Shown here: positions 1 to 9,672 of the stretch, piece by piece
How the letters are laid out: each line of letters starts with the position of its first letter
Position numbering within the stretch: the stretch's first letter is position 1
Assembly: GCA_963576735.1 (NCBI GenBank)
Contig: OY755181.1
Span: 16,691,261-16,755,260 of the forward strand
Direction: 5' to 3'
Length of the DNA stretch: 64,000 bases
From: Bedellia somnulentella
Taxonomy: Eukaryota > Arthropoda > Insecta > Lepidoptera > Bedelliidae
Made by a program: the position numbers and the translations under genes
The notes under the pieces: model-generated
Seen by the model: the letters and a program-made list of their open reading frames with translations, nothing else
What the model was told of the DNA's origin: nothing
The model's database searches: none

Positions 1-90
1 TGGTAAAGGTTGACCTTCAGGGGAAGCATATGACCAGCATTGGAAGTCTATTAGCTGAATTATGATAATGTATTATACTTTACGTATACT

Positions 91-540
91 TACGGCTAAA
101 AATCACAAGAAGCCAGAGCTCCGTAATATTCTTCAGCCACTTTTGGAAGTTAAGTTGGAAAAAGTACATACATACATATACTCACAGCTATAAATCCCAA
201 GAAGGGGTAGCCAGAGCTAAGGAATTAGAAAATTCTCAGCCACTTTTGGAAATGTGAGTGGGGAAAAGATGGTAAAAATAAAGGTTGTTGGTGATGGGTC
301 TCCAACCGCATCGCCCAAAAATCCCTTAAAAGCCCCAATACCGTTAGTCGCCTTTTACGTACACCCACCGGAAGGAAAAAGTTTGTTAAGTAAATATTTT
401 TGGTGATGTGTCTCCAACCGCATTGCCCAAAAATCACTAAAAAAAGCCTCAATTCCCTTAGCCGCCTCTTCTGAATACCCATAGGAAGAAATGGGGTAGG
501 GATATTCGAAGCCGACATTACACAGCCACCATTAGTTTGA
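91..540. repeat. Interspersed repeat family A, partial plus near-complete copy
   Basis: A short fragment at about 91-160 is followed by a near-complete copy at about 165-540. The unit runs from a CATACATACATA-type stretch through an ACGGCTATAAATCCC-like start, GGGGTAGCCAGAGCT, CAGCCACTTTTGGAA and TCTCCAACCGCATCGCCC to GAAGCCGACATTACAC. Related copies occur near 14985, 19958, 36630, 37345, 54308, 61270 and 61832. No long ORF or tRNA-type promoter boxes were seen. The class is not recognised; it may be a SINE-like or other non-autonomous element. Confidence 0.75.
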
Positions 541-880
541 TAAATAAAAGAACTGAAATTACTTTTTACATTTGTATTAAAAAAACAATCAAAGACACAT
601 TTTTAAAATTATTCCAATGGAAACAAATAACATAAATAAATATACAGACAAAAATAAATAGTATTAAAAAATAAATTAAAACATGAAACATTTGTATTTT
701 TTACAAAAAAAGGGATTGGTTTAACATTAGCTTCTTACAAAACATTTATTGCTTCTGATACTTTTGAACTCTTTAACTATTTGTCTGAGATAACACATAT
801 TTAATTGTATTATCCAAACCCTTAGCCGGTAGTTAAAACAACCAATGAGATAAAACAGTATGTCTGTTCATCCAGAGATC
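541..880. other. AT-rich intergenic DNA, nothing recognised
   Basis: No gene, tRNA or repeat of known type was seen on either strand. Confidence 0.5.
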
Positions 881-886
881 GGAATG

Positions 887-1312
887 GGCTATTTGACAGG
901 TTTTTAAAATCCATTTTATATGATGTAGTAGAGTTTAAGGAACCCAGTAAAAGTTATATTTTTTAAATCTGGTGCACATTTGCTGAAAAATATCAAATTA
1001 AAAATTGAATATTCAAATAGCGCGTCAAAACACTATTTTGACAATATGGCGCTGCAAACGGGTCAGTGACGTCACTTGCCTGTATTTGGTCTGTGGCAAC
1101 AAACGAGCCACGAGGTTTCTTTACAGGCATGTGACGTCATCATAAACTCGACCATTCAAGAACGTTTTGTGTCACGTGACAAACGTTAAAAAATTTGCAT
1201 TTTTATTTATGGATTTTTAAAGAAATCAATTATTATTTTCAACTTACGTTAATAAATAACTATTTTAAACTCTTAATTTATTAAAATAATCGCATTGTCA
1301 AATAGCCTATTG
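887..1312. mobile_element. MITE-like element with inverted ends
   Basis: The left end at about 887 reads GGCTATTTGACA. The right end at about 1301-1312 reads the inverse, TGTCAAATAGCC. The interior is non-coding and contains a TGACGTCA-like stretch. I could not see a clear target-site duplication, so the limits are approximate. Confidence 0.4.
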
Positions 1313-1688
1313 GTGTGTGACAATAAAAATACCTAAAGTATGCAGCGGTATGGAGCTGTTATTAATATGTTCGCTTAGCTCACATTAATCTGTAGCAAAA
1401 CTTTTCATCCTAGATACAGATCAAAAAAGAAATTAAAACCGCATTAGCATTTTGCAGATATATAAAATATTGTGTTTGACCGACAAAGAACAATTAGGCC
1501 TAAAAGACCGAATTTTAACCGGAACAGTACAAAACAATAAAAAATTAAAACAGTATTAGCAGCTTGTGAATTTTCAAAGTAAAGGAACATGAAAAAAAAA
1601 GATACTTAACTGGTAAAATCCAAACTGATTTAACTTTACAGCTCCGTATTATGTCCCGCTGCTAACTTTAGGTATTTTCACACACCCG
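1311..1688. mobile_element. MITE-like element with about 45-bp imperfect inverted ends
   Basis: The left arm (about 1311-1356, GGTGTGTGA then AATACCTAAAGT then GCAGCGG then GGAGCTGT) is repeated in inverse at about 1640-1688. The interior is AT-rich and has no ORF. It abuts the preceding TIR element. No target duplication was established. Confidence 0.5.
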
Positions 1689-1705
1689 ATTTCGATCTCT
1701 AGCAA

Positions 1706-1811
1706 GGTTAGAATGAGATGGCAGTATACGATACTACTTAAGTGCGTAAGAGATGGCTGCTTTATCCCACGCCATAACTAGTTTCAACACGGCTCGTGCT
1801 TGCCCTTCTGG
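1706..1811 (+). repeat. 106-bp interspersed repeat family B, copy 1
   Basis: A near-identical copy in the same orientation lies at 18901-19006, and a diverged inverted copy at about 56718-56790. Shared text includes GTTAGAATGAGATGGCAGTA and AACACGGCTCGTGCTTGCCC. It is non-coding. Confidence 0.75.
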
Positions 1812-2017
1812 ATCATACACATCTATCTACACCATAGTTTTCAAACCTGGCATATACCAGATTAGTATAGGTTAGATTAAGTTATAAATAATAAGATTAA
1901 CACATAGCGCTTTTTCGTACACCGACCACGAAATATACGCTGAGATCTTAACGTGATGGAGATCACAATTCAGTCAATTCATCTGTGGTGTGAATTCAGT
2001 TGAACTATTATTAAAAT

Positions 2018-2836
2018 ACTAGTGGATCGTCCCAGCTTCGCACGGGTAGCGTTGTTTTTTTAAATATCTGAGGTTTCTTTCTTCAGTCACTGCTCAAGCA
2101 TTGTGAAATTCAGCGTAATGTTTTTAATTTATTAAATTTATAGCACTCCCTTAACAGTGTAGTTTGGTGATTTTGATTGCGCTTTAATGAACGGTTCAGT
2201 ATTTCCGTTTAATAGCAAATTTTGGAATAAAACGCCATGAAGTATTTATATCAATCTAAAAAATAAATCATTACGTTATGTAGGATGCAACTACTGGCGC
2301 CATCTAGTATGTTATATGTAAATTAGTAAAGATTTGGTTTCGATCACGGGCGCGATGGCTTATTTTATGTATAATTTCAGAGTTTGTCTACCGATTTCTA
2401 AGATTCTTTTTTTATTGAATAGGTAATAATGTTACCTTATTTAAATTAGGGATGAATGAGAGGTTTACAAACGTAAGAGTAAACAAATATAATCAGGATG
2501 TTCCGAACTGCTAAGCTATCAGGAATTACACGTGTTATTGTGAGTCAACCATAAAAGATAGACATATACTGTTAAGGAATTTTTTTTAGATAATTTTATG
2601 AAGAATTTTTCCGCCACACATGATTTCTATGTAAGTTTAACCATTAAGGCTGCACACACGACGGAAGCTTAAAAAATGGAGTAACTTCTCCCGTTTTCCC
2701 CAAATTTCCCAAAATTCCCCTTTATTTCTCTGCTGGAAAGTATACAAAAACCTGCGCAGGAGTATGAAGAATAATTGTACCAAGTTTCGTTAAAATCCGT
2801 CGAGTAGTTTTTGTTTCCATAAGGAACATACAAACC

Positions 2837-2886
<50 letters not shown>

Positions 2887-2940
2887 AATTTTACTGATTG
2901 CATTTTTGGCATCAGTATCGATCCCTAATCACCACCTGAT
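2018..2940 (+). repeat. Degenerate interspersed repeat ending in a GACA microsatellite
   Basis: It starts with a CTAGTGGATCGTCCCAGC-like motif. It ends with AAGTTTCGTTAAAATCCGTC, then a tetranucleotide array, then about 55 further bases. This motif order resembles 3' ends of repeats common in lepidopteran genomes, and a related type occurs at 59214-59436. Classification is inference and the boundaries are soft. Confidence 0.45.
2837..2884 (+). repeat. (GACA)12 microsatellite
   Basis: Twelve uninterrupted GACA units lie inside the degenerate repeat above. Confidence 0.95.
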
Positions 2941-3470
2941 AGTTATTTTGAAAATATATTTCATGTACAGAATTGACCTCTCTACAGATTTATTATAAGT
3001 ATAGATAAAATAGGAGGTTGTTAATAATAAAACATATATATGAATGTCGAGCGCGAATTTTCTTAAACGTTTACGGTTTTTAGGGTTATATTTTTTAGTA
3101 ACTTAGAAATTGTATCTTTACAATTAAAAGTATTTTTAACCAATTAAATTGAAAGAAATTCAATGAAACACATTTAGCGTTTTTAATCATTCATCCATAT
3201 ATCATTCTTCTCTACTTTGCAAATATATTGTATTGTCGAATGGGATCGGTTTCAGGAGCAGTTTTCAACGCAGACCACTTTAACTTTATTTTTGTAATAC
3301 AGATTTTCACAATAAAGTATATAATTTTGGCACAAAACAATAATGAGACCGTTCAGAAAAAAAGTTCTTGTTTTCTTTTGTAAACAGTAGTTTAGTTTAA
3401 ACCAGGCGTTCTATTCTTCAAATTGAAAAATAAACAAACAAACTATAATTTCATCCGTACCTCTTCTAAA

Positions 3471-3507
3471 CTAGTTTGCAATAGAATCCAACAATCATGT
3501 AAACAAA
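3471..3507 (+). repeat. Left arm of a 37-bp perfect inverted repeat
   Basis: It begins CTAGTTTGCAATAGAATCC and is an exact reverse complement of 12700-12736. The gypsy insertion lies between the arms. Without it they would be about 0.7 kb apart, so they probably bounded one older element or duplication. Confidence 0.7.
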
Positions 3508-3597
3508 TATGGCGGACCGACATTGACAGCGTATTGTTTATGCCCATAGTGATGTCATAGTGTTGTAATTTAATTTTAATTAAATTAATTTTTCTAA

Positions 3598-3828
3598 TTA
3601 TTTTAATTTTAAGTCATAGATTATGGCCCATAGTAGGATAGGTACTAAAATAAAACTGACTAAAAAATACCAATCGTATGCTATATCAAAGTCCGTGATG
3701 CCATGCAAAGGTCGTCGTTCCAAGAAAAATATGTCCAGCCAAATCGTAAATGCAAAGTCGTAGAAATCGGAAACAGAAAACACTAATGCACAGTGAATGA
3801 CAATTCTAACAAAATGGCCACCTGTCAA
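3598..3828 (-). CDS. Possible membrane-protein exon, unidentified
   Basis: An open frame of about 76 codons on the minus strand encodes two hydrophobic segments: an early one containing IVIHCALVFSVS, and a C-terminal one containing FLVSFILVPILLWAIIY followed by DLKLK and a stop. There is no in-frame ATG. If real, it would be a terminal exon, with a possible acceptor AG at about 3823-3824 just upstream. I do not recognise the family. It lies inside the pair of 37-bp inverted repeats and just beside the gypsy insertion. It could equally be a chance ORF in AT-rich DNA. Confidence 0.25.
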   Translation of the reverse strand: MTGGHFVRIVIHCALVFSVSDFYDFAFTIWLDIFFLERRPLHGITDFDIAYDWYFLVSFILVPILLWAIIYDLKLK

Positions 3829-4141
3829 ATTTTAAAAACTAACCATTATTTTTATGGCTTAAGATACAATCCGTTTTGGTTAATTATATTAAGCTCTTGA
3901 TAAAAAAAAATATTTTATTCAAATAATATTAAATTAAAATAATTTATTAAATTAAAAATAAAGGATAACTTCAGATTACGAACAACACTAACTTTTCAAT
4001 GACTTATAGAGTTCGATGAGTAAAAAACTAAGATGACAGCTTGTCAAATACTTCGAAATTTTTACGTTGCAAATGTTTTAACAAATTTAACTTATAAATA
4101 TAAGTTAAATCGTGTTGAAGATAATGTGAAAACAATGGTGC

Positions 4142-4419
4142 TGTTATAGTATGAGTATCTGTATACTAAAGTGTTTAGTCAGCATATACAATAATTCAGT
4201 AATCATAATTCAGTCCGCCATCTCTATCGAGAAGCCGGGATTTATTTCACTTTACATCTGACATCCAAGTAGAACACTAGTCCTTTTTTTTCTCATTTTA
4301 CTAATTCCATTTTACTATTTCATTTTGTTAATTACTATATCATTTGATTTCATTTATTAAATCTAGTGTCTATTTAAAAAGTGTTTTTTAAAAGAAGCCC
4401 GTCGAAGTCCTTTATAACA
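4142..4419 (+). repeat. 5' LTR of gypsy element
   Basis: 278 bp, beginning TGTTATAGTATGAG and ending CCTTTATAACA, so the ends are TG and CA. It is preceded by the duplication GTGC. I found no difference from the 3' LTR when reading the two through. Confidence 0.95.
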
Positions 4420-4420
4420 T

Positions 4421-4440
4421 TGGTGGCAGCTCAAAGGGAT
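4421..4440 (+). other. Probable tRNA primer-binding site
   Basis: TGGTGGCAGCTCAAAGGGAT begins two bases after the LTR. The initial TGG is complementary to a tRNA CCA end, as expected for a gypsy PBS. I could not assign the primer tRNA. Confidence 0.6.
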
Positions 4441-4507
4441 TTGTAAAATCCTCGGATCGCCTCTGGTCCAATTAGAAGAAACTCGAAACTCATCTGCTGG
4501 TTGCGAA

Positions 4508-4566
4508 ATGACCAGTAAGACAATCGCCAATCGCCGTTTTCCTGCATTTACAATCGCCGTGTTCCT
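4508..4566 (+). CDS. env: Candidate env 5' exon (signal-peptide start) in the leader
   Basis: An ATG at 4508 opens 19 full codons plus two bases, ending at a strong donor, GTAAGT, at 4567-4572. The encoded stretch has two arginines followed by hydrophobic residues, as at the start of a signal peptide. Unspliced, the frame stops at the TAA that overlaps the donor. The two leftover bases are in phase with the first base after the acceptor CAG at 10488-10490, which continues the env frame. Subgenomic splicing from the leader is known for env of gypsy-type errantiviruses. Here it is inferred from donor, acceptor and phase; no transcript evidence is available. Confidence 0.6.
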
Positions 4567-4715
4567 GTAAGTGAATTCATTTCAATATCCAGTGTAATCG
4601 CCAATCGCCGAGTTCCTATATGTCAGTTCATATAGAAATCTGACTCTATCGCCAATCGCCGAGTTCTACGAATCAATTTATATAAATATCTGACTTTATC
4701 GCCATTCGCCGTGTT
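4518..4715 (+). repeat. CGCC-AATCGCCG repeats in the gypsy leader
   Basis: The motif ATCGCCAATCGCCG followed by a GTTCCT-like hexamer recurs about five times, near 4522, 4551, 4597, 4648 and 4698. It is embedded in longer, diverged units of about 30-65 bp. The leader has no long ORF, so this is a candidate RNA-structure, packaging or regulatory repeat. The function is unknown. Confidence 0.7.
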
Positions 4716-5059
4716 CCTGATATATGTGTTTTACAGAATTATTGTAGCTGAGTGCAGTGTTTTCTTCAAATGTTTAATTTATATGTGTCGATTTTCATGT
4801 TCTAATTTTATCATACTGTTTACCCTTTTCATATACGTGTCGTAATTATTTTCGTAACAATTTATCATAACTATTTTTATTAGGCGCAATCCAAGACCAT
4901 CGCTACAACCGTATCTTATTCCTAGAATCGTATCCGCTCATACCTTATCTTTGTTTACACTAACTCTCGTCGCGCACCTATTCTGTTAAATACCAAGTGT
5001 CCATATTCTGTTAAAATTTTAATTTTACTTTTACATAACTTATAAGTCCTACTATAATT

Positions 5060-5938
5060 ATGTCCGAAATGGATCTAAACATTTTAATTAAATTTATAAA
5101 CAAATTTGATGGCAATAGAGAAAAACTAACCGCTTTCCTAAACAATTGCCGAAACGCGATAAATCTTGCTTCAGCCTCACAACAAGAAATATTATTGAAA
5201 TACATATTGAGCCAATTAGAAGGACGTGCAGAAAGCGCGTGCTCAATCCGAGAATTTGACTCCTGGTTTCAATTAGAGGAATTTTTAAAATTACAATTCG
5301 GCGAAAAGAAACATTACGCCGCGTTGCTCTTGGATTTACAAGAATGTAGACAGTTAAACAGTGAATCGGTAAACCAGTTTGCACTTCGGGTGGAATCTTG
5401 CTTATCGAAACTTTTAACGGAAATAAATATTTCAATTCCTACCAAGAAAAAAACTGAATTGGCAGGTCGCGTCGCAGCAATGCAAGACCTAGCATTGCAC
5501 ACTTTTGTATGTGGCCTTAAGAGCCAATTATCTACTATAGTTCGGTGCCGTGACCCGGACACTTTAAATGAAGCGATCAATTTTGCTATGTCGGAAGAAA
5601 AAATAATGCTTAACTGTATAAAACGCAATTCATCTTCTTCTAATAGTTACAATCAAAACCCAAATCCTCAACGTCAATTATTCCAACAAGAACGCCGGAT
5701 GAATATTGCTGTACGACCTAATCAAGATCACACATCTACAACTCCTGTTTGTCGCTACTGCAAAAACATTGGTCACACCATTGACGTTTGTAGGAAACGA
5801 CAGTATAATAACCGTAGATTCCCAAATTCATCTAATAGGGGTAATAGACCCATTAACCATATCCATTCAGAGGAAAATCAACCTCAAACAAATTTAAACG
5901 AGGAAGATTTCCCCTCAAGTATCGTGCCGGGAAATTAG
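5060..5938 (+). CDS. gag: Gag polyprotein of gypsy element (capsid plus nucleocapsid)
   Basis: The 292-aa ORF starts with the ATG at 5060. It forms the virus-like particle and binds the element RNA. The first about 185 residues are capsid-like and helical (LEEFLKLQFGEKKHYAALL, VNQFALRVESCLSKLL). A single CCHC zinc knuckle follows at about residues 231-244 (CRYCKNIGHTIDVC), within a basic, Asn/Gln-rich tail. It ends at the TAG at 5936-5938. The heptamer GGGAAAT immediately before the stop would let ribosomes slip back one base into pol, which is open in the -1 frame across this point. The length is short but normal for insect gypsy gag. The call is firm from knuckle, position and the following pol. 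Confidence 0.93.
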   Translation: MSEMDLNILIKFINKFDGNREKLTAFLNNCRNAINLASASQQEILLKYILSQLEGRAESACSIREFDSWFQLEEFLKLQFGEKKHYAALLLDLQECRQLNSESVNQFALRVESCLSKLLTEINISIPTKKKTELAGRVAAMQDLALHTFVCGLKSQLSTIVRCRDPDTLNEAINFAMSEEKIMLNCIKRNSSSSNSYNQNPNPQRQLFQQERRMNIAVRPNQDHTSTTPVCRYCKNIGHTIDVCRKRQYNNRRFPNSSNRGNRPINHIHSEENQPQTNLNEEDFPSSIVPGN

Positions 5939-5954
5939 TATTGAAAAACGATAC
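5919..5954 (+). promoter_or_regulatory. -1 ribosomal frameshift signal between gag and pol
   Basis: The slippery heptamer G GGA AAT occupies 5929-5935 in the gag frame and fits the X XXY YYZ rule. It is followed directly by the gag stop. After slipping, the pol frame reads on without a stop. A 7-bp perfect stem (5919-5925 GTATCGT with 5948-5954 ACGATAC) encloses the site. Its role is unclear, since stimulatory structures normally lie downstream. Frameshifting is inferred from sequence only. Confidence 0.7.
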
Positions 5955-8900
5955 GGTTACCCAAATTCCAAAATATCCGCTTCATGATTGTTTCGATAAA
6001 TTAAAATGTAAAAAAAATACTATTTCCGTACCTAACAAGGTCAATAATTCTACTATTTCGATACCTGAAAAGGTCAATCAACCTACTATTTCCGTACCTA
6101 ACAAGGTCAATAATTCTACTATTTCGATACCTGAAAAGGTCAATCAACCTACTATTTCCGTACCTACCAAGGTCAATAATTCTACTATTTCGATACCTGA
6201 AAAGGTCAATCAACCTACTATTTCCGTACCTACCAAGGTCAATAATTCTACTATTTCGATACCTGAAAAGGTCAATCAACCTACTATTTCCGTACCTAAC
6301 AAGGTCAATAATTCTACTATTTCGATACCTGAAGAGGTCAATCAACCTACTATATCCGCACCTGAAAAGGTCAATAAAACTTCTATTTCTGAATTTGATA
6401 ACAAAATTAACCCATTTGAAACATACAATATCTTTACTAATCCATCTAAAAAGCACTTACCTTTTATAGAAATAAATGCTGACATTGCTTCTAAACCATT
6501 AAAAATCTTAATAGACAGTGGCGCAGCTGTGAGTCTAATTCAAATAACTTCTATTGAAAAAATGCCAGATGTATCAAATAAAATCATATCTTTTAGTGGT
6601 TTAGGATCAGAAAATCCTATAGAATCTCTAGGAGTTATAAGTCTCAGTTCTGAATATTTTGATCATCCTTTCCATATCTCTCCGTTTCTTAATTTTCCTT
6701 ACGACGGCATTATAGGTAACGATTTCCTTTCCACTTTAAAGTGTAAAATTGATTATAATGAACACCTTATTTTAATTAATAACAATAGAATTACTCTTCA
6801 ATATACTAAACCAGTTTATACTATTCCCCCTCGATCAGAAATGGTTATTGAATGTTCTATCGATAATCCTGAAATAAAAGAGGGATTAATCGTAGACCAA
6901 AACCCTATCAACTCTCTATTGATTGCAAAATGCATTGTTAAAGTAAAACCTAATTCCCGAATAAATATTTCTGTTTTAAATACTTCCGAATCTCCGATAC
7001 AAATTAACTCTGACCTAAAATTAAATATCATTCCATTTCCAGAATCTTCTTCTTGTGAAATATTTCATACATCTTATTCTCATCAAAAATCTTTAAGTGC
7101 TATTGATAGAACCAGAGAAGTAATAGATCTTCTACGTGTTTCTCATCTAAATTCTGAGGAATGTAATGCTCTCTATGACCTCTGTTCCACATATTCTGAC
7201 ATTTTTCAACTTCCTAATGATAAATTGACTTGTACTAATGCCATTCAACACGAGATTCCCACAACATCCTCTATTCCGATTAATACCAAGACCTATAGAT
7301 TTCCAGAAATCCATAAACAAGAAGTTCAACGTCAATTAGATAAAATGTTAAAGGATGGTATCATTAGACCTTCTATTTCACCCTGGTCGTCCCCAATCTG
7401 GGTAGTCCCAAAGAAAATTGATGCCTCTGGACAACGTAAGTGGCGTGTAGTCATAGACTACCGCAAATTAAATGACTTAACCATTGGAGATTCATATCCA
7501 ATTCCAAACATTTCCGAAATCCTCGATCAACTGGGGAAATGTAAATACTTTAGCACATTAGATCTAGCATCAGGCTTTCACCAAATAAAGATGGCAGATA
7601 AAGACGCTCCGAAAACCGCTTTTTCAGTCCCTCAGGGCCATTTCGAATTTACACGCATGCCATTTGGTCTCAAAAACGCCCCAGCAACCTTTCAAAGATT
7701 AATGAATTCAGCTCTCTCTGGTCTACAGGGCGTTCAATGTTTTGTCTATTTAGATGACATAGTAATATACTCATATGACTTAGAAACTCACATAAATAAT
7801 CTTTCCAATATCTTTGACAGACTCAGGCACTTCCAACTAAAGCTCCAACCCGATAAATGCGAGTTCCTTCGTAAAGAAGTTTCTTACTTAGGCCATGTAA
7901 TTACAGACAAGGGTGTTCAGCCTAATCCACAGAAAACCGAAGCAGTTAAGTCTTTTCCAATTCCCAAGTGTCCTAAAGATGTTAAGTCCTTCTTAGGATT
8001 AGTCTCGTATTATCGCCGTTTCATTCCAGATCTCTCTAAAATTGCAAAACCTCTTACAAATCTACTCAAAAAGAATGTTGCATTTGATTGGCACCACGAA
8101 CAACAGTTAGCTTTTGAAAACTTAAAAAATGCTCTTACTTCTGCTCCTATCCTAGCTTATCCTGACTTCACCAAACCATTTATTTTAACCTGTGATGCTT
8201 CCAACTACGCCATTTCTGCTATTCTCTCTCAAGGATCAGTTGGTAATGATCGTCCTATTTCCTATGCCTCTAGAACCTTAAACAATGCAGAGTCCAACTA
8301 TAGCGTGACTGAAAAGGAGTGTTTAGCTATACTATTCGGAACCAAAGTTTTTAGACCCTATATTTATGGGTGGCGCTTCATAATCGTAACAGACCATAGA
8401 CCGCTTAAATGGCTCTTTAATTGCAAAGACCCTGGATCTAAATTAGTTAGGTGGAGGCTTAAACTCGAAGAGTTCGATTACGAAGTTGAATATAAAAAAG
8501 GGAAAGTAAACAGCAATGCTGATGCACTATCACGTTATCCAGTCAATAATTCTGCCTTAATGAATCCTTTACAATCAAAAGAACTAAGCCCTGATCCTGA
8601 AGATCTTATTAATCCTGAAGATCTAGGAATTATTCCAGCCGACCCTTTAGATCTCACTTCTGATCTACCATATCTGTCTCCTTCAAGTCCTCATTCAAGT
8701 GAAATCAATATTGGTCCTGATGATCCTAATAACATCGAATTACCCGATAATCCTTTTAATCCAAATAATGAAGTAATTATACAACCTTCTGTTGAATCAA
8801 ATCCTCAACCCTCTACTAGTTCTGCTCCTAATGTCCCCACAGTTGCAAATACTAATAACAATAAAGAATATTCTGATTATCTTAAAAGCTTATCTAATAC

Positions 8901-9672
8901 AAAAGAAAATTTTAACGTCCAAATTTTTCAACACAATCAGAATCTACTAAAAACTTCGTGTAAACATATACTTATTCCTGTGTCTATCGATCTAGATGAC
9001 TCCAACCCTTATTTACAACAAATTTTATCTTCATTAGACGATAATACTGATATCATAAATGAAGAAAGAGAACTGTACACTTTTAAATCTATCTCATTAC
9101 AAGGAAAAATCTATTATTTAATGTTTACTAAATTATATTACTTTGACAATTCTACTTACCCCGATATATTTAAAACCCTGAAATCTACTAGAGATGAAAT
9201 TATTCTAATGGGTGATGTCAATGAAATATCTATATCCGACTTCCGTAACCCATTTGATCAAATTTCCTTCACTAAAATATATAGCATGCTCTTGTTTCTT
9301 TTTAACAATACTAATATTAAAATAAATATTTACCATGATACTATTATCTATCCAGTTCCAACCGAAATCACAAAGATCTTAAAAGAAAATCACGACATCC
9401 CTATGGCCGGACATTTAGGTAACAACAGAATGTTTGATCGGATAAAAGAACGCTACTATTGGAAAAGTATGCGTGTTGATATAGAAAATTATGTAAAGGC
9501 TTGCAAATTATGTCAAACTAACAAAGCTTTCCGTAAAACTAATAGGGCCCCTATGCAGATAACTAGCACATCCACCGCACCTTTTGAAAGGATTTCTCTC
9601 GATATAGTAGGTCCCTTACCCGAATCTGGGCAAGCTAAATTAAAATATATCCTAACTTTGCAAGACGATTAA
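5941..9672 (+). CDS. pol: Pol polyprotein: protease, RT, RNase H, integrase start; ends at premature stop
   Basis: This is the -1 frame relative to gag, entered by frameshifting and open for 1243 codons from the TTG at 5941. The order, with residues counted from there, is as follows. A 22-aa repeat array lies at about 26-150. The retropepsin DSGA is at about 192. The reverse transcriptase has YLDD at 603-606. RNase H carries TCDAS (Asp at about 752). The integrase has an HHCC zinc-binding domain (His 1151 to Cys 1188/1191) and the first catalytic Asp at about 1221, in ISLDIVGPLP. Reading stops at the TAA at 9670-9672. The same frame resumes directly after it, with the remaining integrase at 9673-10404. 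It makes the enzymes for reverse transcription and integration. The stop should abolish integrase in this copy unless read through. Confidence 0.95.
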   Translation: MKNDTVTQIPKYPLHDCFDKLKCKKNTISVPNKVNNSTISIPEKVNQPTISVPNKVNNSTISIPEKVNQPTISVPTKVNNSTISIPEKVNQPTISVPTKVNNSTISIPEKVNQPTISVPNKVNNSTISIPEEVNQPTISAPEKVNKTSISEFDNKINPFETYNIFTNPSKKHLPFIEINADIASKPLKILIDSGAAVSLIQITSIEKMPDVSNKIISFSGLGSENPIESLGVISLSSEYFDHPFHISPFLNFPYDGIIGNDFLSTLKCKIDYNEHLILINNNRITLQYTKPVYTIPPRSEMVIECSIDNPEIKEGLIVDQNPINSLLIAKCIVKVKPNSRINISVLNTSESPIQINSDLKLNIIPFPESSSCEIFHTSYSHQKSLSAIDRTREVIDLLRVSHLNSEECNALYDLCSTYSDIFQLPNDKLTCTNAIQHEIPTTSSIPINTKTYRFPEIHKQEVQRQLDKMLKDGIIRPSISPWSSPIWVVPKKIDASGQRKWRVVIDYRKLNDLTIGDSYPIPNISEILDQLGKCKYFSTLDLASGFHQIKMADKDAPKTAFSVPQGHFEFTRMPFGLKNAPATFQRLMNSALSGLQGVQCFVYLDDIVIYSYDLETHINNLSNIFDRLRHFQLKLQPDKCEFLRKEVSYLGHVITDKGVQPNPQKTEAVKSFPIPKCPKDVKSFLGLVSYYRRFIPDLSKIAKPLTNLLKKNVAFDWHHEQQLAFENLKNALTSAPILAYPDFTKPFILTCDASNYAISAILSQGSVGNDRPISYASRTLNNAESNYSVTEKECLAILFGTKVFRPYIYGWRFIIVTDHRPLKWLFNCKDPGSKLVRWRLKLEEFDYEVEYKKGKVNSNADALSRYPVNNSALMNPLQSKELSPDPEDLINPEDLGIIPADPLDLTSDLPYLSPSSPHSSEINIGPDDPNNIELPDNPFNPNNEVIIQPSVESNPQPSTSSAPNVPTVANTNNNKEYSDYLKSLSNTKENFNVQIFQHNQNLLKTSCKHILIPVSIDLDDSNPYLQQILSSLDDNTDIINEERELYTFKSISLQGKIYYLMFTKLYYFDNSTYPDIFKTLKSTRDEIILMGDVNEISISDFRNPFDQISFTKIYSMLLFLFNNTNIKINIYHDTIIYPVPTEITKILKENHDIPMAGHLGNNRMFDRIKERYYWKSMRVDIENYVKACKLCQTNKAFRKTNRAPMQITSTSTAPFERISLDIVGPLPESGQAKLKYILTLQDD
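6016..6395 (+). repeat. 66-bp tandem repeat array inside pol
   Basis: Five copies of a 66-bp unit encode a 22-aa repeat built from two 11-aa halves, TISVPNKVNNS and TISIPEKVNQP, followed by a degenerate tail. Units are nearly identical; the main variant codons give N or T before KVNN. It sits between the frameshift site and the protease, where a spacer would be expected. Such arrays change copy number easily. Confidence 0.95.

Noticed and set aside
2837..2884. CRISPR-like array
   Set aside because: A simple GACA microsatellite without spacers.
6001..6456. 151-codon antisense ORF with a 22-aa repeat
   Set aside because: It is the shadow of the 66-bp repeat array inside pol; repeats without stops are open in several frames.
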